Source: Rhodopseudomonas pseudopalustris (GTDB taxonomy: Bacteria > Pseudomonadota > Alphaproteobacteria > Rhizobiales > Xanthobacteraceae). From it: DNA of 64,000 nt. The DNA is taken from assembly GCF_900110435.1 (NCBI RefSeq), contig NZ_FODT01000007.1, positions 248,001 to 312,000 of the forward strand. Direction: 5' to 3'. How positions within the stretch are numbered: position 1 is the stretch's first letter; every line of letters starts with the position of its first letter. Below, one piece after another: positions 12,189-21,765 of this stretch. The position numbers were made by a program, and so were the translations under genes. The notes under the pieces were generated by a model. That model was not told the origin of the DNA and did not search any database. It saw only the letters and a program-made list of their open reading frames with translations.

Positions 12189-13265
12189 TTAACCCTTCAG
12201 CATCAGCTTGATCGCCTTGGCCGGTCCGAGCCGCAGCAGCAGCGCCAGCAGCGAGGCGCGCGAGACGCCGGGCAGCTTGCGATCGCCGTTCAGCAAGTTC
12301 AGGACGGCGGCTTGTGCGAACTTCCGTTCGCCGGCGGTCAGCGTCGCGAGCTGCGAGGTGATTGCCGCGAGGTCGATCGCCGACGCCGGCGCCGCCCGCG
12401 CCAGCTCGGGATCGGCGAGTTCGAGCATCCGGAACAGCCGCGAGCTGTCGCGTTCGAACGGGCCGGGGGCCGGGTCGTGCCAGTCCGGCGGCGCAGCGAG
12501 TGCGGCGGAAGGATCGGGACGGCCGCCACGGCGGGCGGCGCTGGCGAGTTTGGCGAGGCGGGCGGAATAGATCTGACGCAGCTCGCGCGTGCGCGTGACA
12601 CTGCCGCCGTGCTCGCGATAGCGGATCAGCACGTCGGGCAGAATTGCGATCTCGCCTGCATCGGCGAGGCGCAGCCAGAAGTCATAGTCCTCGCCGGCCT
12701 CGAAGGCGGAGCGATAGCCGCCGACGCGCCGCGCGGCGTCGGCGCGAACCATCACCGTCGGGTGGATGAAGGGGCTTTTCCTCGCCAGCGTCTCGCGCAA
12801 GCCGCTCGGGTTCGGCCGCATTTGCTTGCCGCGCGATGCGCCGTTTTCATCGATGATCTCGGCCCAGCCGCCGAGTAGCACGACGTCCGGGTGGGCGTGC
12901 AGATAATCGCATTGCCGCGCCAGCCGATCGGGCAGCGCGATGTCGTCGGCATCCAGCCGGGCGATCAGCGGCGCGCGCGCTTGCGCAAGCCCGCGATTGA
13001 GCGCGGCGACCAGGCCCTCCCGCTCCTGCCGCAGCGCGATCACACGCGGGTCGCGGGCGCGGACTTCATCAAGGAGCGCCGGCGTCGCGTCGGTCGAGCC
13101 GTCGTCGATCACCACGAGTTCGAGATCGGACAATGTCTGCGTCAGTACGCTGTCGATCGCTTCGCGCAGCCAGCGCTGGCCGTCGCGAACCGGCAGGATC
13201 ACAGATACTTGTGGCGGCCTGTCGGGCGGCACGTCGTCCTCGCTCAAATCGTGCACCCGGAGCAT
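12189..13265 (-). CDS. Family 2 glycosyltransferase
   Basis: About 358 residues. The N-terminal GT-A fold is clear: SVILPVRDGQRWL, VIDDGSTDATPALLDEV, and the metal-binding D-x-D in ARLDADDIALPDR. EDYDFWLRLADAG is the conserved acceptor-side motif. The roughly 130-residue tail is helical and not diagnostic. The donor could be GDP-rhamnose given gmd/rmd downstream on the same strand. The start is uncertain: ATG 13265 gives MLRVHDLSED, ATG 13274 adds three residues, and a Pro/Arg-rich extension to 13364 looks untranslated. It diverges from the GT1 gene. Confidence 0.87.
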   Translation of the reverse strand: MLRVHDLSEDDVPPDRPPQVSVILPVRDGQRWLREAIDSVLTQTLSDLELVVIDDGSTDATPALLDEVRARDPRVIALRQEREGLVAALNRGLAQARAPLIARLDADDIALPDRLARQCDYLHAHPDVVLLGGWAEIIDENGASRGKQMRPNPSGLRETLARKSPFIHPTVMVRADAARRVGGYRSAFEAGEDYDFWLRLADAGEIAILPDVLIRYREHGGSVTRTRELRQIYSARLAKLASAARRGGRPDPSAALAAPPDWHDPAPGPFERDSSRLFRMLELADPELARAAPASAIDLAAITSQLATLTAGERKFAQAAVLNLLNGDRKLPGVSRASLLALLLRLGPAKAIKLMLKG

Positions 13266-13483
13266 CGCGTGCATCCGAGCATAGACCGCGCCCGCCGCCG
13301 CTTTGCAAGCCGGCCGCGGCGGGGCTGGACCGCCCGGCCTCCGCGGCGAAATTGCGGCCGTCAACCAGCAGTTGCCATTGACGCTGCGAAGCCGGACCCG
13401 CTAGACCCCTTCGCAGCCTCAACCGCTGATTTGCAGGATCACACCGTTCCGCACGCTTGTTTTCAGCCCGGCCGCGAGGCGCG

Positions 13484-14836
13484 ATGACCAAAGTGACGGA
13501 CACCCCCTTGGCGCAGCCCCCCGACACACAAGCCTCTCGGTCTCAACCCTGGCTGTGGATGGACGTGTCGACCAGCTTTCGCTCGCGCTCCGGCCAGATG
13601 AACGGCACGCTGCGGGTCGAGCAGAGCATGGCGACGGCGCTGTCCGAACTGATGGCGCCGCAGCTCCGGTTCTGCCGCTACGATCCGCTGCGGCGGGACT
13701 ACGTGCCGCTCGCCAATGCGCCGGATCTCGGCGGCAAGCCGGTCGCCGCCGCACCGAAGCAGAAGCGCACGACGCCGCTGTCGTCGATCAAGCCGCTCGG
13801 CAAGAAAATCGAACGTGCGATCCGAACGTCAGTACGTAGCGCCGCGGCGCCGTTGTTGCAGAAGATATCAGGCAGCAATGGACTGCCGCTGATCGGCGGC
13901 GCCGACAGCAGGGAGGTTCTGCTGCTCGCCGGCGAAAACTGGTCGCGGGTGGACTACGCCGCGGTGGCGCGGATGCGCCGCGAACGCGGCACCAAGGTCG
14001 CCGCGGTGTGCCAGGATTTCATCCCGGTGATGGCGCCGCAATTCTTCGCCGACGGCGATTTCGTCACGATGTTCGACGCCTATGCGCAATTCCTGATCCG
14101 CGAATGCGACCTGATCATCTCGATCTCGCAATCGACCAGCGCCGATGTGATGGCCTATGCGCAGCGCCATGGCGGCCTGCGCGGCGCAATCGAGCTGGTG
14201 CATCTGGGGGCTGATCTGGCCGCGCCTGAAGCCGGGCGGCGGCCGCAGGCGCTCAGCGACGCGCAGGCCAAGCGCTTCGTGATCAGCGTCTCGAGCATTC
14301 AGTCGCGCAAGAATTTCGACCTGCTGTATCACCTCTGGCGACGCCTGACCGAGCAGGGCACCCCGGACCTGCCGACGCTGGTGCTGGTCGGCCAACCCGG
14401 CTTCGGCAGTTCGGACCTGTTGTGGCAGATCGCGCATGATCCGGTCACCGCGTCCTCGATCGTGCATTTGCCGCGCGCCGGCGACGAGGAGCTGGCGTGG
14501 CTTTACCGGCACTGCGCGTTCACGCTGTATCCCTCGTTTTACGAAGGCTGGGGACTGCCGGTATCGGAGAGTCTGGCGTTCGGAAAATATTGTCTTGCAT
14601 CGAACACGTCATCGCTGCCGGAGGCCGGAGCGGGGCTGGCCGGCCACCTCGATCCGCTGGATTTCGCCGCCTGGCGCGAAGCGGTGCTTGACCTGATCCG
14701 CGCACCTGATCAACTTGCGCAGCACGAGGCGGCGATCCGGCAGAACTATCGCCCGGTGACCTGGGCGCAATCGGCGCATCGGCTGGCGGAGGTGTTGCGC
14801 AGCCTGTCGGCCGCGCCGGCCGCGTCGAAGAGTTAG
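13484..14836 (+). CDS. Family 1 (GT-B) glycosyltransferase
   Basis: A 450-residue cytoplasmic glycosyltransferase. The C-terminal half has the GT4-type nucleotide-sugar motif FTLYPSFYEGWGLPVSESL near residues 346-364, with the conserved E-x7-E pair. VISVSSIQSRKNFDLL starts the donor domain. The N-terminal half is variable. ATG 13484 is the first start after the divergent promoter region. It faces away from the GT2/gmd/rmd genes and probably acts on the same glycan; substrate unknown. Confidence 0.88.
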   Translation: MTKVTDTPLAQPPDTQASRSQPWLWMDVSTSFRSRSGQMNGTLRVEQSMATALSELMAPQLRFCRYDPLRRDYVPLANAPDLGGKPVAAAPKQKRTTPLSSIKPLGKKIERAIRTSVRSAAAPLLQKISGSNGLPLIGGADSREVLLLAGENWSRVDYAAVARMRRERGTKVAAVCQDFIPVMAPQFFADGDFVTMFDAYAQFLIRECDLIISISQSTSADVMAYAQRHGGLRGAIELVHLGADLAAPEAGRRPQALSDAQAKRFVISVSSIQSRKNFDLLYHLWRRLTEQGTPDLPTLVLVGQPGFGSSDLLWQIAHDPVTASSIVHLPRAGDEELAWLYRHCAFTLYPSFYEGWGLPVSESLAFGKYCLASNTSSLPEAGAGLAGHLDPLDFAAWREAVLDLIRAPDQLAQHEAAIRQNYRPVTWAQSAHRLAEVLRSLSAAPAASKS

Positions 14837-14843
14837 GAGTACC

Positions 14844-14966
14844 ATGGTCGCGCGCACGACAAAGACGGGAGCTGATCAGCGACTGATTGCTGCGCGATCG
14901 AGGCTGCGCGTCCGCCCTGCGGGGGGCCGGGATCGTGCCGCTACGAAGTTCCCCTCCGGTTGGTGA
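14844..14966 (+). CDS. Possible 40-residue small protein (MVARTTKTGADQ...)
   Basis: A short ATG frame begins seven bases after the GT1 stop. The Shine-Dalgarno-like AGGAG overlaps that stop codon, at good spacing. The product is basic (many Arg and Lys), with no recognisable motif or membrane segment. It could be a translationally coupled small protein or only a fortuitous start. There is no independent evidence of coding. Confidence 0.25.
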   Translation: MVARTTKTGADQRLIAARSRLRVRPAGGRDRAATKFPSGW

Positions 14967-15037
14967 TTAGCATCGCCGCTGGATTGCCATACCGTTCCGC
15001 CATAATATCGTCCCATCGCGATGTTTCAGGTGTTGCC

Positions 15038-15694
15038 ATGAATACACATCGATCGATCCGCTTGTTTGCAATGGCGGCCGCCGCCGTCGTTTCATTCCTG
15101 ATGTCTGCGCCGGCCCCGGTCGCCGCGGCAGAACCGACCGCCGTCGGGCTCTGGCAACGCACCGACAACGGCAAGCCCACTGGCAAGCCGGTGGTCTGGG
15201 TGCTGATGCTCGACCGCGGCAACAACATGTACGAAGGCGTCGTCGCCAAGTCGTTTGCGCAGCCCGGCCAGCCCAACCTGACGGTGTGCGAGGAGTGCGA
15301 GGACGACCGCAAAGGTCAGCCGATCCTCGGCATTTCTCTGATCCGCGACATGAAGCGGAAGGGCCGGGTCTATGAGGGCGGCAACATCCTCGATCCGCGC
15401 AATGGCGACGTCTGGAAGGCGATGCTGACGGTCAGCCCCGACGGCCAGGATCTGACGCTGCGCGGCTATTTGCTGACGCCGGCGCTCGGCCAGGACGAGA
15501 CCTGGCAGCGGCTGCCCGATACGGCGATCGCCCAGATCGATCCAGTGATCGTCGCCAAGTTCATGCCGGAACAGGCCGCGGCGCTCGCCGCCAAGCCGGG
15601 CGCCACCGCCGGCAAGCCGAAGGCTGCTACCCCGACCCCGGCGACTGCCCCGATGCAGAAGGGCGGCATGATGGCGCCCGCGCCCGCGAAGTAA
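15038..15694 (+). CDS. Secreted DUF2147 family protein
   Basis: A 218-residue protein. MNTHRSIRLFAMAAAAVVSF begins a signal peptide ending near APVAAAE (residue ~31). The mature part opens VGLWQRTDNGKPTGKPVVWV, the start typical of DUF2147, a small beta-rich periplasmic domain of unknown function. CEECEDDRKGQPILG provides a conserved Cys pair. An Ala/Pro/Lys-rich tail of ~50 residues follows the domain. It stands alone, convergent with the patatin gene; no pathway can be assigned. Confidence 0.83.
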   Translation: MNTHRSIRLFAMAAAAVVSFLMSAPAPVAAAEPTAVGLWQRTDNGKPTGKPVVWVLMLDRGNNMYEGVVAKSFAQPGQPNLTVCEECEDDRKGQPILGISLIRDMKRKGRVYEGGNILDPRNGDVWKAMLTVSPDGQDLTLRGYLLTPALGQDETWQRLPDTAIAQIDPVIVAKFMPEQAAALAAKPGATAGKPKAATPTPATAPMQKGGMMAPAPAK

Positions 15695-15809
15695 TCGAGC
15701 GTCTGAAGCCGGCCGCATGGACTGTCGGCGCAGGCCGCTTCGTGCATGAAAAAGCTGTCGGTCGGGAAGCCGGATCAGCAGCCGCGTCGTGTGAATTGAA
15801 GCGGCGTGA

Positions 15810-18419
15810 TTACGTGCCCGGTTTCCAATCTTGGTATCGCTTCAGCAATTCGGCCGGATTGTCGAAATTGGTCGCGAGGTCGAGCGTCGTCGCCATGATC
15901 GAACAGCTGTTCCGGCCGAGATCGCGATAGGCCTGGAACTGGTCGGGATCGAAGAACTGATCCACCGTGGTCTGATGCGGAAAGTCGGCATTGATCGCGC
16001 GATAACCGAGTGTGGCGAAATCCAGCCCCTGGACGATGGTCGATTTCATGTAGATCAGGAGGCCGGTCTTGGCCGGACTGGCGCCGTCCTTGGCTGGACC
16101 GGCGCCATCCTTGGCCGGATAGTCGATTTCCGCCACCAGGAAGGGCGATTTCGCCAACGCCAGGCCGTGCGGGTATTTGTCCTTGGTCTCCTCACCGAGA
16201 AAGACCTCGGGACCTTTGCCGGGCAGGAAGCGGATGACGGTCTTGAAGTCCTCCTTGATGCGATTGCTGGATGAGACCAGCGCGGACAGGTTGATCTGTT
16301 TGTCCTGTTCGGCGTCGACCACGATGATCAGATCGAGCCTGCGTCGCACGAGCTCGTAAAGACCCAGATTCTCGAAATGGCCGCCGTCGGAGAGTTCGAG
16401 AAACCTGGCCTTGCGGTGATGACCGAAACCGAGAATGCCCGAGGTCAGACCGGGCCTGAAATAGGTCGGCACCCTGGCCCGTCGTGACCTTGATGATGAC
16501 GTCGTCTGCGCCAGCTTCCACGGATTGGTCACCCACAATCCCAGCCGGATGTTGAGGATCGACATCACCGCGGACAGAAAGCGGTCGCGCGTCACACCGG
16601 TGCCGATGTAGCCGGCATTGGCGTTGGCGGCCGCGCCGGACGCCGCCATCGCGGAGGCCAGCGTGAGCGGGCCCTGCAGCCGCAGATAATCGGAGGTCCG
16701 CATCCATCCGGTCGCGGCCGATCCAATGATCGCCGGCGAGATCAGGAAGTTGTCGCCGCCGCGCAGCGCGATCTTGGGATTGTCGTCTTCGTTGACCATG
16801 ATCGCGTGTGCGTTGACGAGGTGATAGGGCCGGTCGCCGCGCTCCTCCGCGCCGCGGAGGACGTTGGCGACGGTGAGCGTGTCTGCGATATCGCTCTCGC
16901 GCGCGGCGCCCTTGTCGACCGCATCGGTCATCGGCATGAAGGTTTCCATCAGCCGGTCGCGATAGAAGCGGTGCAGGCCGGTGGCGTTGATGCTGCCGAA
17001 CATGCCGACGAGGATCGCAAGCAGGAACAGCACCAGGCAGGCGATCAGCACCCACTGGCTGATCTCGCCCTGGAACAGGATCCGAGCGATCACGAACGAG
17101 AACAGCAGCAAACCGGACATGAACAGCAGCGAGCCGGCCACGGCAAGCAGTTGGCCGGGGATGCCCGGAATGATGCCCTTGGCTTTGACGTAGTATCCAT
17201 ACAGCGCGGTCGCGACGCCGCTCAACAGGGCGATCACGCTGCCGATCGGACCGAGGGCAAACAGCAGGGCTGGCCCGCTCGGGTCCGGTTTCAGGCTGCC
17301 GACGATGATCGGCAATGCGCCGATGAAGGTGAGGGCGACGGCGTTGGGAACGAGGTAGTTCGAGAGCCTTTCGAAGGTCCGTCGCAGGAAATAGCCGCGA
17401 TTGGACGGGCTGAAGAATTCGGCCCAAGCGAACATCCACGCGCCGCCGACGCCGAGAAACTCCAGCGCGATCTGCGCGCCGATCCCGGGCTGCGGCGGGT
17501 AGAGCCGGCCGAACAGCGTTGCAGCATGGACGAGCAGCGCGAGGCCCCCCAAAGTCGTGATGGCGATCAGGCTATAGCTACGCCGTCCGGCGGGCGCACC
17601 GGTTGCAGGCGGGATCATCCGGCTGAGAAACGCGAACAGCACGGTTCCGGCGAAGAAAGCGATTCCAATGACGGCGGCGACCGTGAGCAGCACCTTGAAC
17701 GACGGCCGGCAGCCGAGCGCCGCCACTCCCGTTGCTTCCTGGCAGGTCTTTGCGAGTTCGCCGTTGATCTGAGCGCCCGACCACCAATGATCGAGGGCTT
17801 CGACTCCCAGGAAGAGTGCGACCAGCAGCGGCATCCAGACCGCAAGGCTGAGCAGCACCGTGCGCAGCACCGCCATGATCAGGCCTGCGAATCCGATGCC
17901 GTCGCCCGAGGTGAGGTACGAGCCGTGCTGCCGCAGGAAAGTGAGATTGCGTGCCGCAGCCTCCTGCAGCGGCGGCGGATTCTCCATCGCGCTTTGAAAC
18001 GGAAAGCTGGCGGAGTCGGCGCCGAAGCGGGGAATGTCCGGCTTCGGATCTTTGGCCAGCGCGGTTTCGGCCTCCACCCGGCGTTGGCACCAGAACCAGG
18101 ATAATGCCGAGCCGATATAGCCGCCGCCGGAGACGGTCGACATGTAGTGCATACGTTGCAGGAGGCTACGCGAGGCCAGCCCTTCGAGCACCCCGAGCGC
18201 CACCGTCGCGGCGCGGACGCCGCCGCCGGACAGCGCCAGCCCGGCACGATAGGTCGGCCTTTGCTTCGGCCAGAGGAAGGTCTCTTCCTCGGCCAGCATG
18301 TCATGTTCGTTTAGTAACAGTGTCGTGGCTGATCCGCCGGCCACCGCGGCAGCAGTCTTCTGCGCCGTTTCGCCAGGGATGCGCTCGTTGCGCGCCGTCG
18401 CTTCCGCCCCGCCCGCCAT
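15810..18419 (-). CDS. Integral-membrane patatin-like phospholipase
   Basis: An 869-residue protein in which the two halves of a patatin domain are split by a membrane region. The oxyanion motif LSGGGVRAAT is near residue 63 and the nucleophile motif STVSGGGYIG (G-x-S-x-G replaced by V-S-G-G-G) near 96. The catalytic Asp is in LSDGGHFENLGLYEL near 676. Between them, residues about 180-500 contain roughly seven hydrophobic helices. It is predicted to be a lipid acyl hydrolase acting at the inner membrane. It lies 18 bp after the secreted-protein gene and has a clear GGAGG ribosome-binding site. A short 21-bp coding repeat at 16066-16120 adds PAKDGAG-type units. Confidence 0.85.
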   Translation of the reverse strand: MAGGAEATARNERIPGETAQKTAAAVAGGSATTLLLNEHDMLAEEETFLWPKQRPTYRAGLALSGGGVRAATVALGVLEGLASRSLLQRMHYMSTVSGGGYIGSALSWFWCQRRVEAETALAKDPKPDIPRFGADSASFPFQSAMENPPPLQEAAARNLTFLRQHGSYLTSGDGIGFAGLIMAVLRTVLLSLAVWMPLLVALFLGVEALDHWWSGAQINGELAKTCQEATGVAALGCRPSFKVLLTVAAVIGIAFFAGTVLFAFLSRMIPPATGAPAGRRSYSLIAITTLGGLALLVHAATLFGRLYPPQPGIGAQIALEFLGVGGAWMFAWAEFFSPSNRGYFLRRTFERLSNYLVPNAVALTFIGALPIIVGSLKPDPSGPALLFALGPIGSVIALLSGVATALYGYYVKAKGIIPGIPGQLLAVAGSLLFMSGLLLFSFVIARILFQGEISQWVLIACLVLFLLAILVGMFGSINATGLHRFYRDRLMETFMPMTDAVDKGAARESDIADTLTVANVLRGAEERGDRPYHLVNAHAIMVNEDDNPKIALRGGDNFLISPAIIGSAATGWMRTSDYLRLQGPLTLASAMAASGAAANANAGYIGTGVTRDRFLSAVMSILNIRLGLWVTNPWKLAQTTSSSRSRRARVPTYFRPGLTSGILGFGHHRKARFLELSDGGHFENLGLYELVRRRLDLIIVVDAEQDKQINLSALVSSSNRIKEDFKTVIRFLPGKGPEVFLGEETKDKYPHGLALAKSPFLVAEIDYPAKDGAGPAKDGASPAKTGLLIYMKSTIVQGLDFATLGYRAINADFPHQTTVDQFFDPDQFQAYRDLGRNSCSIMATTLDLATNFDNPAELLKRYQDWKPGT
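16066..16120 (-). repeat. 21-bp coding minisatellite in the patatin gene
   Basis: About two and a half copies of a 21-bp unit (ccttggccggactggcgcc-like) encode tandem seven-residue PAKDGAG/PAKDGAS units. The position corresponds to a loop near the C-terminus, where length variation would be tolerated. Confidence 0.7.
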
Positions 18420-18437
18420 CGCAGGTCCTCCACTGCG

Positions 18438-19259
18438 TCAGCGCGGCCACGCCCATGATTGCTCCTCGGTGCGGAACAGGCCGAACCGGCGTTCGAGGTC
18501 ATTGATGCGGATGAAGCCGCCCGGCTTCAGCACCGAATCGAACACCACGCAGGCGAGACCGGCAGCGTCCGCGACGTAGCGCTTGATCGTGACCTGTCGC
18601 TCCGCCAGGGGTTCGGCATAGGCCGCGCCGAAGCCGAACTGCGCCCAGAAACGGCTGCTCTGGCCCGTCCTGACGACGTCCGGGTTGAATGAAAAGTCCG
18701 AACGATTGCTCCGCCGCCGCGACGCGAAGTAGGAATCCGGCGTGGCGTCGTCCGAGGGTTTGCAGCCGCCGTTCCGCGCCAGATAGCTCACGTGGAAGGT
18801 CTTCAGCGTGTCGCCGTCCGTCTCGTCGGCGACCTCGCTGTAGTCGTGGTAGTAATCATAGGACCTTATTCGCACGGTCTTACCGGAGGGAAAGGCCGGG
18901 TAGGACTCACATCGCTCCGCGTCGCGGAGACGCTCATAGTTGTCCCGCACGAGCGCAACGCGCCCGGTGTTGGTGGCCTGCGGGCCTTCGATGCCGGTCT
19001 TAATGAGCAGGATGCCGCGGCGAGCGCTTTTCAGGCCGGGTTCGTTCGCCACATAGGCGAAGGTCACCCGCCGGGCGCGGCCGTCCGCCACCTCCGGCGT
19101 CAGCTCGGAGACCGGCCGCCAGCCGCCGTTCTTGCGAAACAGCCAGCTCCCATCGGCCAGCGAAGCCGCGCCGTCGATCTGGTTGCAATTGGCCAAGACA
19201 GTGGTCGCGGATGCGACGATGATCAGGAACGTAACGGACAGCGTCTTCCGAATGCTCAT
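18438..19259 (-). CDS. Secreted protein of unknown function, in an operon with the patatin
   Basis: A 273-residue protein starting MSIRKTLSVTFLIIVASATT, with a cleavable signal peptide ending near VLANC, so periplasmic or, less likely, a lipoprotein (no good lipobox). The mature part contains DGSWLFRKNGGWRPVSELT and several Cys (ESYPAF, GGCKPSDD) but no family I recognise. ATG 19259 is chosen because GGAGG lies eight bases upstream. It is the first gene of a two-gene unit with the membrane patatin, 18 bp apart, so it may modulate or deliver substrate to that enzyme (inference). Confidence 0.75.
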   Translation of the reverse strand: MSIRKTLSVTFLIIVASATTVLANCNQIDGAASLADGSWLFRKNGGWRPVSELTPEVADGRARRVTFAYVANEPGLKSARRGILLIKTGIEGPQATNTGRVALVRDNYERLRDAERCESYPAFPSGKTVRIRSYDYYHDYSEVADETDGDTLKTFHVSYLARNGGCKPSDDATPDSYFASRRRSNRSDFSFNPDVVRTGQSSRFWAQFGFGAAYAEPLAERQVTIKRYVADAAGLACVVFDSVLKPGGFIRINDLERRFGLFRTEEQSWAWPR

Positions 19260-19685
19260 GATGGCTTCCTCCATTGTCGGTGCGTCGTGCGCACCGCGGG
19301 GAAACGGCAATTACGTTTCGTTCAATCCTGTTGGTGATCGGCTCGTCGTTAATATGCTTGTCAACAATCTGTCGGCGTCTTCAGATGGCCTGCATCATCG
19401 GCTTCAGGCGTGTCTGCGGCAGACCGCAATTCGCCTGCACTCGCGGACCGCCGCAAACGCGGCTTCACTCCTAGTCAACTACATGGTCAATTCGCGTGCT
19501 GCTGCGCACAATCGAGCAACGGCGCGAACCGTGAAGCGCACAAAGCATAGCACCATTGCGAGGGCTGTCCATCGCGATGGTGCGCGCGCGCTCACAGCGC
19601 CCGGTTTGGTAAGCGCAATGAGCGATCCGCGTTCACGATAAGCGTCGTCGACTGGTGAGCGTCATCCGACGCGGCGAGGGGCGCC
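19260..19685. other. 426-bp intergenic stretch, no gene recognised
   Basis: It lies between two minus-strand genes, with lower G+C than its flanks. Open frames crossing it have no ribosome-binding site and read through the neighbours' antisense. It must contain the promoter of the secreted-protein/patatin unit; a minus-strand TTGACA around 19362-19367 is a possible -35, without a convincing -10. A 12-bp palindrome CCATCGCGATGG is at 19569-19580. Confidence 0.4.
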
Positions 19686-21689
19686 TCAGCGCACCGCACC
19701 GCCGGGCGGCGGCAATGGCTGGCTGGTGACGTCGGGGCCGGACTGCAGCGACAGCACCGCCTCGGCCGCGGGGACGGCGGCGTCGGCCATCGCGGCGTGG
19801 CCTTCGGCGGAGGGATGGATCGCGCCGCCATACACGGCGGACACCACGCCCCAGGTGGCGTCGTGGATGTCGGCGGGCTGGATCGCGGCAGGCAGGCCTT
19901 GCGGAAAGGTCATCGCCGCGAAGTAACTGTCGTTGGCGTCGCGGATCCAGCGGGCGCGCGGCAGGTAGGCGCGGAAGTTGCTGGCGCCGGCGCCACAGGT
20001 CATCGGCGAGCTGCCCGCGGTGACGATGTCGGCATTGAAGCTGTCGCCGCTCGGCGAGAAGCAGGCGCGGTCGAACTCCGGATCGGTCTCGGCGCGGGCG
20101 CAGAAGCCGTGATTGGCGAAGCTGCGCTGATGCGCGTCGACGAAGGTCATGGCGTCGGCGGACGGATCGCGGCACAGCACGCCGCCGCTGCATTGCGCGA
20201 GGTCTTTCAGGCGCGGCAGGAATTCGTTGTCGACGAAGGAGGCGACCGTCGCCAGCCGGTTCGGGTCGGCGTTGAACGAGGGGTGGATGTCGAAGCCGCC
20301 GCGGCCGCCGGGGCAGGGCACGCCGCGGCTCGCCAGCGCCGGATTGGCGTAGGTGACGTAGACGACGCGCGACATATCCTCGACCAGCCCCTTCAGCGCC
20401 TCGCGCATCCGCGCGAAGTTCTGCGGCAATTGCCGCGCCAGCGCCGTGCGGGATTCATCGACCGCGCCGATCACGCCGGAGCGGCGGAAGATGCCGCGCT
20501 CGGTCGGGCTGTCGACGATGACGTCGGCGACGAGGCCGGAGAAGTTGATGTCGTTGGCGCCGACCGTCAGCAGCACCAGATCGAGCCCACGCTGCGGCTG
20601 GCGCTTGCGCGCGGCGGCGACGGCCTCGCGCAGTTCGGCGATCTGGCCATTGACGCTGCCCGGGCAGTTGGCGCCGGACTTGGTGCGGAAGCATTCGCGC
20701 GGACGCTGTGAGCCGAACAGGCCGTCCGGGATGGTGGCGCCGGTGCAAGCCAGCGGCAGATAGGTCACCGCGATATGCGGATGACGCGCCGCCAGCGCCA
20801 GCGCGGTGCGGGTCTGGTAGCTGTACAGCGAGCGGTGGCAGGCGGCGTTGAGCCAGGTCGCCGAATAGCGCTGCCAGTTCTGCAGCGTGTCCGGCGCCTC
20901 GCAGGCGCGGCCGCCTTTGAAGCCGGCGCGGCTCGGCCGGTAGAACTGGCCGGGGCCGGCGCCGATGCCGAGGCCGAGATAGGAGCGATAGCAGAAGCCG
21001 TCGTCGGACAGCGCGATCGGCCGGTCGGGATTGCCTTCGCCGGACGCGATCGAGTCGCCCATGCCGGCGATGAAGACGTCGCGCACCATGATCTCGGTCG
21101 AGGCGCGCTGTGGCGCCTCGGCGCCGCTGGTGACGTCGACGCTCGCGACCGTCGGCTTGCCGTAGCGGGCGCGGAAGTCGATCGGCTCGGCGCAGTCCTG
21201 CGTCGCGTTGCGCGGGTCGTCGCCGTCGTCGAAGGTCCAGGCGCAGATCGCGCCGACCGGGACCGCGCCGGCCAGCCGCACCGTGACCGGGTGCTCGGTC
21301 GGGGTCAGGTAGCTTTCCTTGACGCCGTCGCGGGTGCAGGGCTCGCTGACCCGGCCGGTGAGGTCGATGCACAGCCGGTTGACGACGTTGCGGGCCCAGC
21401 CGCGGCCCTCGCTCTGCTGCCCGAGCGCCTGCTCGGCGGCGAGCACTGTGATCCCGCGCAGCGCGTCGGCCTGCTCGCGGAAATCCCGCTCCTCGCGAAA
21501 CAGCCGGAATCGGTTGCGGACCTCCCAGACGATCTGGATCGCGCCGTCGCTGACCGGGACGGCGGCGCCGGGCTGCGCAGCGGTAGGCGGAAGCGGCGCC
21601 TGGGCGTGCGCGGCGCCGGGCGCCAGCGCGCCGAGCGCGGCGGTCAACATGATGAGCGACGCCGTAAAACGGAACGGGAACGAGAACAT
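19686..21689 (-). CDS. Large secreted SGNH-family hydrolase/esterase
   Basis: A 667-residue protein with a signal peptide (MFSFPFRFTASLIMLTAALG, cut near AHAQA). The C-terminal two thirds is an SGNH hydrolase: block I GMGDSIASGEGN near residue 211, block III GANDINFSG near 380, and catalytic Asp/His region IHPSAEGHA near 626. Two insertions and a ~200-residue N-terminal region precede and interrupt it, making it much larger than typical GDSL lipases. It probably deacylates lipid or carbohydrate esters in the periplasm or outside the cell. ATG 21689 is preferred to an in-frame TTG six bases upstream. Confidence 0.85.
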   Translation of the reverse strand: MFSFPFRFTASLIMLTAALGALAPGAAHAQAPLPPTAAQPGAAVPVSDGAIQIVWEVRNRFRLFREERDFREQADALRGITVLAAEQALGQQSEGRGWARNVVNRLCIDLTGRVSEPCTRDGVKESYLTPTEHPVTVRLAGAVPVGAICAWTFDDGDDPRNATQDCAEPIDFRARYGKPTVASVDVTSGAEAPQRASTEIMVRDVFIAGMGDSIASGEGNPDRPIALSDDGFCYRSYLGLGIGAGPGQFYRPSRAGFKGGRACEAPDTLQNWQRYSATWLNAACHRSLYSYQTRTALALAARHPHIAVTYLPLACTGATIPDGLFGSQRPRECFRTKSGANCPGSVNGQIAELREAVAAARKRQPQRGLDLVLLTVGANDINFSGLVADVIVDSPTERGIFRRSGVIGAVDESRTALARQLPQNFARMREALKGLVEDMSRVVYVTYANPALASRGVPCPGGRGGFDIHPSFNADPNRLATVASFVDNEFLPRLKDLAQCSGGVLCRDPSADAMTFVDAHQRSFANHGFCARAETDPEFDRACFSPSGDSFNADIVTAGSSPMTCGAGASNFRAYLPRARWIRDANDSYFAAMTFPQGLPAAIQPADIHDATWGVVSAVYGGAIHPSAEGHAAMADAAVPAAEAVLSLQSGPDVTSQPLPPPGGAVR

Positions 21690-21765
21690 GATCAAGATCG
21701 AGCCTTTGACACTTTGGGTCGAGCGCCCCTTATGGGGCAGGCTTCGGGCCGAAAAGCGGCGTGGC

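Noticed and set aside
16806-18104. 432-residue plus-strand open frame opposite the patatin gene
   Set aside because: Gln/Arg/Asp-rich antisense shadow with no start signal; the minus-strand patatin has clear catalytic motifs and membrane helices.
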